From Zelopaecilomyces penicillatus (taxonomy: Eukaryota; Ascomycota; Sordariomycetes; Hypocreales; Pseudodiploosporaceae): a stretch of DNA of 64,000 nt. Location of the stretch: NCBI GenBank assembly GCA_005765155.1, contig VCCP01000005.1:2914001-2978000 (forward strand), written 5' to 3'. Position numbers and translations under genes: made by a program. Positions 25,433 through 38,700 of the stretch are shown here, in pieces. Position 1 is the first letter of the stretch. Each line of letters starts with the position of its first letter. Below the pieces are notes generated by a model, which saw nothing but the letters and a program-made list of their open reading frames with translations, was not told the DNA's origin and ran no database searches.

Positions 25433-27764
25433 TTTAAAATAGATTAAAAGATATTTTTATTAATATAAGTTATTTAATAAATAAAGATTTTAAAAGAAAT
25501 AAAATATATATATATAAGAAATACTTTTAATTATTATTTTTTATTCTTTTTTTATACATTATTTAATCTTTTATTATATTTTCTATATTTAATAATATAA
25601 TTTTATTATATATAAATACACTTTTATTATCTAAAATAAAATCTTATTTCTTTTATTTAATACTTTTCTTTTCTTATATTTATAAAATAATAATATAATT
25701 TATTATTATATTAATCTAGAATAATATTTATATATATTTTAGATTTAAGATTAATATAATTATATATATATAATATTTAAAATACTTAATATTATTCTTA
25801 TAATTTAAATATTATTTTAATTATTTTATTAGATATATTATATAAAGGTTTAATAAATTAATTTTAATTTATTTCTTTAATAATCTTATTAATTAAATAT
25901 ATTAATTATATTAAATAAAAACCTTTATTTATAATAATATTCTTATAACTTTTAATTAATTATTTAAGATTAAATAATATTAAAATAGGTATTTTTAAAA
26001 AGGAATATTTAAGGTTTAAATAATATTAATTCTTTTTTAATAGTAAATAATATCCTATATTAAAAGATCTTTTTTATAATTATAATAAAATAATTTCTAG
26101 CTTTATCTTAAATAATTTTAATATCTTTATACCTTATAATAATCTAATTAATTTAAATAAATAAATAATTTTATTTAAAATTATTTTTTAATTTTTTAAT
26201 ATTATTAAAAGATTTTAATATATATTTAAATAATAATATCCTTTTATTTTTTATAATAAAAGATTTAAATATAATTTTTAAAATAGATTTATTAATATTA
26301 ACTTTATTAATCTTTTTATAAATCTTTTTTTTTAATAGAATTAGATTCTTTAGGATTATATTTCTTAATAAAATTATTATAATTTATTTTAATATTTATA
26401 TTTTTAATAGATTTAAATATAGGATTCTTTAAATTATTAAAATCTAGTTTATTTTTAGGTATAAGCTTAATCTATTAAAATAATTAAAATATTTTAATTA
26501 AAAAAGCATTTTTAATATTAATCTTTTTAAAAAAAATTATTTATTAAAAATATTTTATTTTAATAAATAAATCTTTATTAAGGGTTTTTTATAAATAATT
26601 TTTATTTTAAATAAGTTTTTAAATAATAAAATCTATTAAAAATTAAGATTTAATTAAATAAGATTTAAATATTTTTAAATAAATAAAAATCCTCAAAAAA
26701 TCTTATTATATATTTAATTCTTTATTAAACTAAAATTTAAATTATATATAGCTTTAAAAAAGCTTTATAAATAGATATTTTTAAGATTAAATAATTAAAT
26801 TTAAAAAGGATTTTAATAAATTCTTAAGCTATAATAATTAAGGTTTTAATATTAAATATAATATAAGGCTAGATATTATTTTTATTAAATATTAAAATAA
26901 TAAATAATAAAAGTATAATTAAAATTAAGATAATTTTAAGGATTATAGGCTTTTTTTTATTATAAAAAGTTTTAATAAATATTATATAATTAAAGATTTC
27001 TTATTAAGATTATTATAAAGATAAGAATTTAAATAAATATAGATTTAATTATTAAAAAGAATATTATTAAATAATTTTAAAGTTTTTTTATTATTAATAT
27101 AAAAAGTTTATATTAATTATAAAAAACTATTTCTTTAATATTATAATTTATAAATAATCTTTAATTATTAATTAAAATAAAAATATAAGATTATATTTTA
27201 AGATTAATAATACTTTTTATTTTTATTTTTATTAATAATAGCTTTTTTTAATATAAAAAAGATTTATTAATTAAGATTATTTAAAATAATAAATTTAAAA
27301 TAATAAAATATTATAATAAGCTTATTTTTATAATTAAAATTAATTATTAAATTTAAAATATATTTATTATAAAATCTAAAAAGATAATATTTTAATTAAA
27401 TAAAAGTATTATTAATATTAATATTAATTAAATTAATTAATTTTTTATTATTTAATAATATAATATATAAATATAATTAATAATAAGATATTAATATTAT
27501 ATTAAGGATATATATTAATTAAAATTATTAATAATATATTTAATATTAATATATTTAATAATAAAAATAAATATAATATTTTATTAATAATCTTTTTATT
27601 TTTATTTACTTTTTAAAGATATTTTTATAAAAAAATAGCTATAATATACTTAATATTATATATAATAATTCTAAATATAATTTATAAATTATAATTTAAG
27701 GCTAATTAATAAATATATTAGGTTTTTAAAAATATTATTATATTTTTTAAATAATCTAATAAAG

Positions 27765-27977
27765 TGTCAGAACCCTAAAGGGGCCCTGTAGAGAACCCAT
27801 ATCATATGGGCTAGGAATGTATATATCTATAGAGAGGGCCTTCTCCTTTAAGAAAAGGAAGAGGGCCAGAGATCAAGCTTCTAGTTATCTGCTACCTACC
27901 TGCTATATATAGTAAAATTAATACTATTCCTAACCTTCTTCACTCTCTCCATAACCTCCTAACCTTAATCCTTAATA
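27765..27977 (+). repeat. 5' LTR of the gypsy element
   Basis: 213 bp, starting TGTCAGAACCC and ending CCTTAATA. It contains a TATA-like stretch TATATATAG at 27904-27912. By manual alignment it differs from the 3' LTR at about 21 positions, all C/T or G/A, with no gaps. Confidence 0.93.
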
Positions 27978-28430
27978 GATTAATCTCTCTCATCCCTTCT
28001 TTAGGCAAAGAGATTATTAAAGTTAGGAATAGTAATAAAATAAACCATAGCAGCTAGCCACTAGCTTGCAAGCTATAAGCCTAAATTGATCCCAGAAACC
28101 CAAGCAATAACCAGCAATACCATAGCTTCATCAAGAACCATAGAACAATCTTTAAATCAATAGGAACAGCCTTTAGCCTAGCTTCTTACTTAATATCAAG
28201 CCAGGTTTAGGTATCCTATGATTATCCCTCTAGCTAGCACACTACCAATAAGTAGTAAGACTCTTTCTAAAATAGAGCTAGATCAGTTAATTTAAACGAC
28301 CAAAAGATAATTAAAAGAAAAAAAGAAAGACAGAATACTTATCCTCACTTCAGAAAGGCAATTTAAACACAGTTTTAGATCTCTCAGGGCTAGAAGATCC
28401 AGTTACCTTAACTTAATTACCTAATACATT
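27978..28430 (+). other. Leader region of the gypsy element with possible self-complementary primer site
   Basis: Non-coding leader between the 5' LTR and gag. No clear tRNA-complementary primer-binding site follows the LTR. GTTAGGAATAGTAATAA (about 28022-28038) is the near-perfect reverse complement of the LTR stretch TTAATACTATTCCTAAC (27918-27934), so the two could pair in the transcript. Confidence 0.4.
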
Positions 28431-28439
28431 AAGCTATAA

Positions 28440-29410
28440 AGGAGTAGGAGAGTCAAAGCGATATTATAGAACCATTTAATCCTAAGCCCTTCCAATACCT
28501 AAGTATTAAGGGAAATCCTAGATCAAATTACAAACATTCCTAACCCAACTTAATATACAATTCATAGCAACCCCCATAGAATTCCTAAAGGATATACAAA
28601 AGGTACTTTTCAGTATTATCTACTTCCAAGGTAATATATCCGATCAATGGATCAGCTATCTCTATACTAATCACCCAGGAGGTATTAGAGATATCACTTA
28701 GGCTATACTAGTATATTAGCTATCAAATAACCAAGGCGATGGTCTAATGCGCTGCTATAAAGCTACTAGGAAGCTAGACCAGCTTCAGTAAACCATAAAT
28801 CAGACCTTCCAACAATTCATCCATATATATAAGTACCTTATCAATAAGCTGCTAGAGCCACTACCCCTAAGCTATCATATAGCTTATATAGTACAGAGAT
28901 TATTAGGGCCTCTTTAGGCTAAAGTTATAAGTGGCAGCTCACCTACCACTTAAGAGCAGCTACTCCAAGCAGGCATACAGAGAGAGTCCATATTAGCCCA
29001 ACAAAGATAGAACAACCAAAACACTTACAAAGCCCCTTCATAGCAGAAGGATAACAACCAGAATAACTCAACCTCTCCCCAAGACAAAGCCAATAATAAT
29101 ATAACCCCTTCATTAAATCAAGGAGATCGCTCATTAAATAATGGTTCTATCCCTTGGTATATAAAGTATTATAAATATAATAGCGTATACTATAAGATAG
29201 CATACCAAGCCCCTAACTGCATAATATACAAGAGTATTCATTATACCACCAAAAATCATAAAGCAGCTCAATAGCAGCAAGCAAACCTCAATACCCCAGC
29301 TAGCAATTCCAATAACAACCCAATTACCCATCATACCTAGGATAACACTAACCACTTCACATCCCTAATAACAAGAAAAGCAAGGATATAAAGCAGTCAT
29401 AGCTAGGTAG
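28440..29410 (+). pseudogene. gag remnant of the gypsy element
   Basis: A plus-strand frame interrupted by TAA/TAG reads FLKDIQKVLFSIIYFQGN, DQWISYLYTNHPGG, DQLQ*TINQTFQQFIHIYKY and LLEPLPLSYHIAYIVQRLLGPL, the pattern of a gypsy capsid followed by a Gln/Asn-rich stretch. Around 29150-29220 is YYKYNSVYYKIAYQAPNC, which could be a damaged CCHC zinc knuckle whose Cys codons (TGT/TGC) became Tyr codons (TAT/TAC); the spacing is not canonical, so this is tentative. Confidence 0.65.
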
Positions 29411-31520
29411 CAGCTATACTATTATTTAATTTAGGGTTAGAAGTTCACCTTATTAACCCAAAGTTATTAATAGACTTTGATTACCTGGAAGAAGGCCCCT
29501 TATTAAAGACAATATATAAGGATATTAACTTTCCTATATATAGGAGAATCACAAAGTTAATAGAACTTTATAATAATTAGAGAATAATAAAGAAACATCT
29601 TATAAACTATATTATAATAGATATTAAAAAAGATTTTATCTTAGGATTACCTTTCTTCTATACCATAGACCTAAGAATTATATAATCAAAGGATTATTAG
29701 AATTATCCCTTAATAGAATAGAGCATTAAATTCATTACTAGTACAAAGCAAGCTTAATAAGTTATAAGGGTAATGAAAACTATAATAATTATCTTAGGTA
29801 TAAGACCTATTAATAATAGTAAGCTATAGCTAGAAGAAGAAGAAGAACTTATAAAGACTCTATTACCTAAATATATATAATTCATAAAGGTATTTAATAA
29901 GAAAGCAGCTATCAAGCTGCCACCGCTTAAAGGATGAACTCATTTAATAGAATTAGTTAATAGGAAGGCATCATTATAAGGCCCTATCTACTTCCTAATA
30001 GAAAAAGAGCTAGAAATGCTCTAGGAATACCTTTATATAGCTTTAAAACAAGATTAGATATACCGATCAGTAAGCCTATATAGAATACCCATTCTATTCA
30101 TTCCAAAGAAAGAAGGCAAGCTATACCTTTATATCGATTATCATACTCTTAATTAAGTAATAAAGAAAAACCAAGCCCCATTACCATTAATCCATAAGAT
30201 CCTAAATCAACTTCAAGGAGCAAAGAAATTCATTAAGTTCGATCTTAAAGATATATATTATCAGATATATATCAAAGAAAGCAATGAATAGAAGACTGCA
30301 TTTCAGTGCTATTATAGCCACTTTAAATATCAAATAATACCCTTTAGACTCATAAACACCCCTATTATATTCTAGGAATATATTAATAATATATTACAAG
30401 GCCTTATAGACTATATCTATATTATATATCTAGATAATATCCTGATATATAATAGCGATCCAGATACTTATATAAACAATATATACTAGGTGCTTCAAAG
30501 ACTAGAATAAAGCAGCTTATATATAAACTTATAGAAATACAACTTCAGCATCGATATAATGGCATACCTGGGGTTTATTATTAGCCCTAAAGGAATACAT
30601 ATGGAGGAAGAATAGGTACAGATAATAGCTAGTTAGCCATTACCTACCAATATCAAAGATATTCAATAGTTCCTTGATTTTATAGGATTTTATTAATGGT
30701 TCATTAAGAACTATAGTAAGATTACTATACCCCTTATAGACTTAATAAAGAATAAGAAGAAGGGCCCTATATATATAGGAAGCCATAAACAAGCTACTTT
30801 TAAGGAATTAAAGCAAAAATTCTTAGAGCAGCCAATACTAGCCCACTTCAATCCAGCTGCTTCTATTCATATCAAAATGGATACATCGGATTTCGCTATA
30901 GGCACTATACTAGTACAATGCATTAATAGGAAATAGCACCTAGTGGCTTATATATTAAGGAAACTCAATAGGATAGAACTACACTATTATACACCAGACA
31001 CTAAGATGTTAGCAATTATAGAAGCTTTTTGGATATAGTGTTATTACTTGGCCTACTTAGAATATAAGATTATGATTATAACGGACCATCTAAACCATAG
31101 CTATCTAGTAGCAAAACAGAAGCTTTTAAGCTGGCAAGCAGATATGCTTAACCAGCTAGCACCATTCAATTTCAGAATTAAGTATAGATCAGATAGGTTA
31201 AATCCAGTGGATACATTGTCCAGAAGGCTAGATTATATAAATACAGAAGGTATCCAAGAATCAAGGAAAGGCTATTTACCCTTCTTCCTTAAATATTTTC
31301 ATAATACTAAAGAAACCTTAGAAATCATAACTATACAACTAGCAGAGACTCCAGTTATAAATAGACTTCTAGAGGCTAGCTATAAGGGCGTAGGGTCACG
31401 ACCTGTATCTATCTCTCTTATTAAAAGGGTTTCAACTACGATTAAGCAAATAGCCTGCCTTCAGCATACAACCCAGAGAATTTCAACTATAAATAAGCAA
31501 GTGATTTAAAGGAGCACCGC
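29411..31520 (+). pseudogene. pol remnant: protease, reverse transcriptase and RNase H
   Basis: The protease-RT linker reads DFILGLPFFYTIDLRI (about 29630-29680). The reverse transcriptase runs from LPPLKG (about 29918) through GPIYFLIEKELEML, IPILFIPKKEGKLYLYIDYHTLN and KFDLKDIYYQIYIKE to the active site YLDNILIY (about 30427-30450), where the second Asp of YLDD has become Asn. RNase H follows with ATFKELKQKFLEQPILAHFN, MDTSDFAIGTILVQ and the tail TDHLNHSYL..LSRRLDY (31048-31230), the latter in the longest open piece (31048-31509). Stops fall where CAA, CAG or TGG is expected. Inactive. Confidence 0.88.
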
Positions 31521-32780
31521 TATAACATCACTAAAGGATATTAGTACCCTTATGATTGCACTATTAGAAGCATAGAATAGTGATTCATTTTGCATCCAAG
31601 AGCGATCCAAGATAAACAATTCTTCTAATAGATATAATAATTAGTCAATAGATAATAATCAACTACTATTATATTTTAAGAAGGTCTTTATTCCAATTAG
31701 AATAAGGACTGAAATTTTAATAATACTTTATAATAACCTAATATCAGGCTATCAAGGAGTCAGCAGAATACTAAGACAATTAGCAATAACTTATTATTAG
31801 AAAGGTATAAAGAGAAACATAATAAAATTCATATAAATCTATAACTCCTACTAATCAAATAAACCCAGGCAGCATCGACCATATAGCTATCTAGCTGCTC
31901 TACCAATCCCAGAAGGACCTTGGCAGAAAATCTCTATAGACTTCATCATAGATTTGCCTAAATCAGAAACAAAGAATAAGATATATAATAGTATTCTTAT
32001 TATTATGGATAGGTATATAAAATTTTCATTATTTATCCCTACAACAAAGCATATCACTAATAATAGCCTAGTAACCTTATTCTTAGATCATATATTCAAG
32101 CATTTCAGGATACTATAAAGAATTATATCAGACTATAATATAGTGTTCATAAGCGCATTCTAGAAAATATTCTACCACTTATTAGCTTACAAACAGCAAC
32201 TAAGCACCACATTCCACCCACAAACAGATAAGCAGACAGAACAGATAAATCAGATAATCGAATACTACCTATAAAGCTTTATTAATAAAGACCAGCTTAA
32301 TTAAATCGCAAGACTACCATTAGCCTAATTCTACTATAATACAGTATAATACAACATCATAGGAGAATCCCCAGCTTACCTACTATACAGCTATAAGCCA
32401 ACAGCACCAGCATAAGATAGAATTCAATTAAGAGGACTATATAAGGGCTCTAAGGAAAGAATCCAAAAGCTATAGGCAAGCTATAATATAGCAATAAAAG
32501 CATTAAAAAGGATACATTAGCAGTACGAAAAGTAGTACAATAAGAAAAGATAAGAAAAGCAGTTCAAAGTTGATAACTAGGTAATGATCACTACAAAACA
32601 CCTTAAGCTAAAACATCCTATAAGGAAGTTAATAAAGAAATTCATAGGCCCTTATTAGATTAAGAAGCAGATAGAAAGCAATAGCTTAGCTTATCAACTC
32701 TAGCTACTAGATTCAGTCAGGATACACAATATATTCAACATCATAAACCTAGAGGTATATAATAGCAGGGGTGAACCAAG
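31520..32780 (+). pseudogene. pol remnant: integrase
   Basis: The zinc-binding N-terminal domain is visible as SGYQGVSRILRQLAITYY (about 31747-31800; the Tyr is a changed His). The catalytic core has its first Asp in KISIDFIIDLP (about 31928), the second in ISDYNIVFISAF (about 32128) and the Glu in HPQTDKQTEQINQIIEYY (about 32217-32270). A C-terminal region with KHLKLKHPIRKLIKKFIGPY (about 32598-32655) matches the conserved GPY/F segment. Several TAG/TAA codons interrupt it, replacing Trp and Gln. Confidence 0.87.
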
Positions 32781-32799
32781 TAAGCTAGAAGATAACCCT

Positions 32800-32970
32800 T
32801 TTGCACTAGAACAATTCTATATAATGGAAAAAATCTTAATACATAAGTGGAATAACAAGCAACAAATATACTATATAAAATAAGAGAATTATAGCAATAA
32901 GGATAACTATTAGCTAAGTAAGAGAGACTTCTTAGATTATATAATAATATATAAATATAAAGCTTCCTTA
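32800..32970 (+). pseudogene. Chromodomain remnant at the end of pol
   Basis: EQFYIMEKILIHKWNNKQQIYYIK, a stop where Trp is expected, then ENYSNKDNY, again a stop for Trp, then LSKRDFLDYIIIYK. This lines up with the chromodomain pattern yxVEkIl.hr..g...YlVKWkgy...dnTWe, so the element belongs to the chromoviruses, which target heterochromatin. Confidence 0.72.
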
Positions 32971-32999
32971 TTGAAAACCTAGCTACTAGGGAGCAGGAG

Positions 33000-35513
33000 T
33001 CTCTAATAGTATTAGTAAAAGCTAAGCAAATTATTTTCCTAAATACCAGAACCCCTTAAGTAATTGCCTCAGTAATTATTATTATCATCACCATTATCGC
33101 TACTTTTATTATTATCCTTATCAAAGGAACTCAATTCCAGAGCTATATTAAAAAGACTATTCAAAGCAGCCTCTATATTAACCCAACTATCAAGCACAAT
33201 ACAAGAGGGAAGGACCACTAACAATAGTACAAAAGCATCATCAATACACACCTATATAATTATTAATAGCTATACCAAGCCCAACCATATATTAAAACTA
33301 ATATTATATCGCTGAGCCTGGATATTTATAATAACTCAAAGGGAATTAACCTAATCCAATACTAATCAAGTCTAAAAATTTAAAGCACTCTTTACAAGAA
33401 AAGCTTTATCTTTATCTATATTTTATTATGCCTTAATATAAGTAAGGGCAATTATTAGCTTTTAGCACATATAGCCAAGCACCTATTTAGTCTTACCTTA
33501 TATATACCAAAACATCTCCTAGGAAGTATTAGCAAAGAAATAGCTATAAAAAATAAAGAGAGCAGTACCAAATCAAGCTTTAATTATATCTTATATCAAA
33601 TAAGGTCATATACAAGTATATGATAATTTACTATCACTCTATAATAGGAATAATTATTATCTATATAGCATAAACACCAGAGTTTAGCAGCTATAAAGCA
33701 GTTATCAGTAACTTTGAATTCAGGCTATAATAGGATATAATATATATTCATCCTGCTAATAGGGTTTAGGCTGTTTAGCCTTTTTGGGTTCCAGAATAGG
33801 ATCAGCTATTAGATCCCATTTAACCTATACAGCTATATAATACTAACAAACCTCAGGATAGCTATATAAGTATTAGCAATAGCCAAGCAACTACAATAAT
33901 AAACCTCACTTGGTTATATTACCAACCATTTACTTGTGATACAGGATCAGACTCCTAGCAGCTTATTAGCTATCAGATAAATACTATTATTACCCAATAT
34001 ACTCAACAATAGATAAGCTATCAGCAATAACTAATATACCTGCCTTAATAGAACTTTACTTAGAAGGTATCTTACTAAGTATTACCTTCTTCTTAGAAGG
34101 TATCTTACTAGGCATCACATTCTTTATAGCCAAAGGATTCTTAGGAATACAGGCAGATATAGCTACTACCATAACCTTAGCAACAGAAGATATAGGATAC
34201 CCACCATTAAAGGAAGGGAATGGCTTAGGCATTGCATAGAGTCATCTATTAATAATAGATAAAGCCAAAGACTTAGGAACAATAGAGGAGGAGGCAGAGG
34301 CACTACATACCATAAAAGAGGCCATAATAGTATTAATATTAGGAAGTGACTCAAAATCACTAGAAGAACTATAAAGCCAAAAGTCAATAAAGAAAAAGCA
34401 GTAAGACAGAACCCAAGAAGGATTTATTAATAGGAAGCAAAGAAAACACTTAAAGGAGAATCAGAACTAATTAACTTCCTAACCCTTTTATTATCTATCT
34501 TATCCCCCTCTTCACCTCCCTCACTACTAGCATTATCCTCAAGAACTTAATCTATATAATCTTTATAAGAGTCTAAATCCCTATAATACTATTAAGCTTA
34601 GAAGCAATATAAAAAGGGAAGTAGCTATCAACCAGCTATCAATTAATAACTAAGGAATATCCTAGGAGGAATAGAGAGACAGGTTATTACCAAAGTCTAC
34701 CTCCTTCACCTCATTAAATAAATCATTATCACCAGATCTTATAAAAATAGAAGATTTAGGAGAGGGTTTCTTAATCTTAATCAAAGCCTTAGGTAAAACC
34801 AGAGACTTAATAGCAGAGATTTTAAGCATAATCAACACCAATACAAGGGAACCCTTTATAACAGCTTTCTTAGCAATAATCACTGCCAGATACTTAATCT
34901 TATAATACTTATACTATAGCTACGCTATCACTTCTTTATTAGCCTTCCTTTGCTTCTTACTATCTATACTAGACCCAAAGGTCCTCAACAGTCTAATACC
35001 AAGCAAAGCCCTAAGAGATAAGGAAGCCTATACTAGTAGAAAGCTGCTACCACACAAGATTAGCTATAGAAAGGTGCAAAGAAGGAGGTGATTAACCTAT
35101 CACTTCTTAATAGATCGAGAAGGTAAAACAGCCCTCTTATCATCAGGTAAACTAGGAAAGTCAATACCATAAACAGGGAAGAAGCTAGAAAGCTACTCAT
35201 ACATAATAAGCACATTTCTAATGCTTCCGCGAGTCTGATATATTACCCAAATCCTTAGCCTTAGAGAGATAATATTATATAAAGAAATCAGTTAGTGATA
35301 AGGCTTCTTTAAGGGAGTTATAAGATAAAGGACTTCTTATAAAGCACAAAGAGCCTATATACAGAGATTTACAAGAAAGAAATAGAATCTATTGGAAGTT
35401 TTACTTTTAATTAACTATAGTTTCTTTATTAACAGCTAGGCCGATTAGCTATTCATAGTTATACAATTGCAGCGATAAAGCTGCTACCAGTTATTAGGGC
35501 CGAGGGTAGCCCT
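33000..35513. other. Unexplained 2.5-kb region between the chromodomain and the 3' LTR
   Basis: Less AT-rich than the surroundings and part of the element (inside its LTRs). The plus strand has a readable acidic frame at about 34120-34380 (IEEEAEALHTIKEAI, LILGSDSKSLEEL) and another at about 34690-35240 with few interruptions. The minus strand has open pieces of 73 codons at 34166-34387 and 34662-34883 (the latter KPSPKSSIFIRSGDNDLF). I recognise no family in either direction. An 18-bp sequence TTAGAAGGTATCTTACTA is duplicated at about 34060 and 34096. It may be an extra gene, an older insertion carried along, or long untranslated sequence. Confidence 0.5.
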
Positions 35514-35526
35514 AAAGGAAGGGGGA
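35514..35526 (+). other. Polypurine tract before the 3' LTR
   Basis: AAAGGAAGGGGGA lies five bases from the 3' LTR, as expected for the plus-strand primer of an LTR retrotransposon. Confidence 0.75.
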
Positions 35527-35531
35527 TATAC

Positions 35532-35744
35532 TATCAGGACCCCAAAGGGGCCCTATAGAGAACCCATATTACATAGGCTAGAAATATATATATCTATAGA
35601 GAGGGCCTTCTCCTTTAAGAAAAGGAAGAGAGCCAGAGATTAAGCTTCTAGTTATCTACTATCTACCTGCTATATATAGCAAAATTAATACCATTCCTAA
35701 CCTTCTTCACTCTCTTTACAACCTCCCAACCTTGGTCCTTAATA
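35532..35744 (+). repeat. 3' LTR of the gypsy element
   Basis: 213 bp, starting TATCAGGACCCC (TG changed to TA) and ending GGTCCTTAATA. It is followed by the target-site duplication TAAAG. It has the same length as the 5' LTR, with only transitions between them. Confidence 0.93.
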
Positions 35745-35749
35745 TAAAG

Positions 35750-38700
35750 ATATATTTAAATATAAATATATAAATAATTTAAGAATATTTTTAAATAATT
35801 ATTTATTAATAAATTTATTATAATTAATTATTATATTATTTATTTATTAATTAATAAATAATTAAATATATTAGGAATATATTTAAATAAATTAGATTTT
35901 ATAAGTATTTTTAAATAATTATTTAATTATTTCTTATTTAATCTTTATTATTTTTAAAAGTATATTATAAGATATTATTTCAATTAAGATTAAAAGAAAG
36001 ATTTAGATTTTATTAATTAAATTTTAAAAAAAATAAAATAGGTTTTTTTATTAAGCTTTAATAGATTTATTTAAATATTTATTTAATATCTTTATTTAAT
36101 AATAAAAATATATAATAATATAAGTAAGAGTTTAAAAGTAATATATAATTATATAAAAAAGGCTTTATATAAATAAAAAAGATAAAGATTTTTATAAAAA
36201 AAGAAAATAAATAAAAAAAAATAAAAAAAATAAAATAAAAAAAATAAAAAAAATAAAAAAATTTAGGTTTTTTAATAATTATAAGAGTATTTAAATAAAA
36301 TTTTTATTTATTTTTATTTTTAAAATATAAGATTATTTTTTATAATTATAATTTTTAAATCTTTTTTCTATATTAAATAATAATAAATAATTATAAAGCT
36401 TTTATAGTTTAATTTTTTTTTAAATAAGGTTTTTTTTTATTATATTTTTTAAATTTTTTTTTTTTTTTTTTAGATTATCCTTTTTTATTAATTTTCTTTA
36501 ATAAATATTATTAATTCCTATTATTTAATATTTTAATAATAATATTTTATTGTAATCTTATTATTTTAATAATATAGCCTTTTTAAAAAGATTATTATAT
36601 TTAAATTAATAATCTTTAATATTTTTATAATTAAATTTAAAAGATTATTAATTTAAATAATAAAATAAATATTATATCTTTTTTTATAAATTTATTTAAT
36701 AAAAAAATTAATAAATATTTTTTTTATATTAAATCTTTATTAATTTAAATCTATAATAATAATTTAGGTCTTAAATAATAATATAATTAATTATTATTAA
36801 ATCCTTATATATATTAAAATTAAAGTATTTATTAAAAGATTAAAGGATTTTAATCTTATTTTATTAAAATCCTTTAAAATATTTTATTTAAATAATTATA
36901 ATAATTTCTTAGATTTTATTTAAATTTAATTATTTAATATTAAATATAAGAAATACTTTTATAAAAATCTTAATAAAAAAGCTTAATAATTTATTTTAAT
37001 TAATATAATAATTTTAAGAAATTATATTTATATTCTTATAAAGATTATTAATTATAATAAATATCTTTTAAAAATATTATCTTTATATTAGATTTAAATT
37101 AAGTTTTTTATAGCTTTATATAAATAATAAAACCCTTTTCTTTATAATTATTATAAAGAAATCTAAAAGATAATTTTAATAAACTATTATAAATATATTA
37201 TATTTTCTTTTTATAATTATATATCTTTAAAAGGAATTTCTTATTAATAATATATAAATTATATTATTTAAAATTATAAATATATTTAAAATAAGTTTCT
37301 TAAATATATAAATATAATTAAATTTAAAAATAGAATTTATATAAATCTTATCTTAATAAGCTTAAAAGATATTAAAAAAGATATTATAAAAAAGATTCTT
37401 AATTATTTATATAATAAGATCATTTTCAGAATTATAAAATATTATATTATTAAAAAAAGAAATTAATATAAATATATTCTTAAAGTATATAATAATTATA
37501 AATATATTTTATAATTTATATTTTTTAGAATTATTAATTTCTTTTAAGATATCTTTTTATAATTATAATTTTAATTAAGAATTATTAATAATAAAATTTA
37601 TTATAGCTAATATATATAATAAAATAAAAGATAAATTTAAAGAAAATATTTTTATAATAATTTTAATAATAAATTATAAAAGAAAAAGATAAAAATAAAA
37701 TATAAAGAAATATTAATTAAATAAATAAATATAATTAAAAAGAATAATATTAATCTTTTTAATAAGATTTTAATATTAATAGATATATTTTAATTCTAAA
37801 AAATTTTTAATAAAAAAAAAATTATAATAAGATTTTAATATAGTTTTAATTTTTTTATATAAAACCTTTATTTTTATTTTTTAATAAATCCTTTTTATAA
37901 AGATTTTTATTTTTAAATTTAAAAATAAGATTATTAGATTAGTTTTAGATAGATTATTTTAAATAATTTTTATGAATTTATATAATTATAAGATTATAAG
38001 CCTTAATTAAAGATAAGCTTAAAAATAATTTAATAGCTTTTATTATATTAATTTTTATTTTTTTATTTTTTTAAGCTATAAATATCTTTTTAATTAATTT
38101 CTTTAGATCTTATAAAAGTTAAATATTTAAAGATAATTTCTATTATTTATTTAAATTAAAAATAAATTTCTTTAAATAATTATTTATAATAATCTTATTT
38201 AATAAGATCTTATTTATAATTTAAATCTTATAAATTTTAATTAATAATACTTTAATTATAATAATATATAAGCTAGATTAATATATTTTTAATTTAATAA
38301 TTATAAATATATTAATCTTTTATTTTATATTATAAAGAAAGCTTAAATCTTTTATTTTAATAAAAAGCTTTTATAAAGAGAATATATTATTCTTATTAAT
38401 CCTTATAATAAAGATTTTATAAAATATTATAATTCTCTTTTTTATAGCTTTTATATTTAAAGCCTTTTTTAATAGAATATAGATTTAAGCTTTAAATAAA
38501 TCTATATTAAAGATAATTTTATTCTAGTTTAAAAATTATTAAATAAAAAACTTTATTTTTTAAAAAAAGAATAGATTTCTAGCTATAAATTAAATAAAAT
38601 AATAATTTATTAAAAGAAAGTTTAATTATAGTTCTTTTAATTAAAAAGCTTAATCTAATTATTTTATTTAATTTTAATATTTTATTTTAAGCTTTATTAT

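Larger units (their letters stand above)
24395..27759. other. AT-rich RIP-degraded repeat block between solo LTR 1 and the gypsy element
   Basis: Stops in all frames. 24475-24725 is an inverted match to 5258-5510 of the decayed gypsy copy A, so part of this block is a plus-strand remnant of that family. 25010-25432 recurs in the same orientation at 52850-53275. No intact gene or clear reverse-transcriptase box was read here. Confidence 0.65.
27765..35744 (+). mobile_element. Complete Ty3/gypsy chromovirus-like LTR retrotransposon, RIP-inactivated
   Basis: A 7,980-bp element with 213-bp LTRs at both ends and a perfect 5-bp target-site duplication TAAAG (27760-27764 and 35745-35749). The internal order is gag, protease, reverse transcriptase, RNase H, integrase and chromodomain, all on the plus strand, which places it in the chromovirus branch of Ty3/gypsy. 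A purine tract AAAGGAAGGGGGA (35514-35526) sits just before the 3' LTR. Reading frames are broken mainly by TAA and TAG where Gln or Trp is expected, and the two LTRs differ only by transitions, both signs of RIP. About 2.5 kb after the chromodomain remains unexplained. It inserted into already AT-rich DNA and is far less decayed than that DNA. Confidence 0.92.

Noticed and set aside
28943..29355. Two minus-strand open frames rich in Leu and Tyr
   Set aside because: They are antisense to the gag remnant, where the plus strand shows family blocks.
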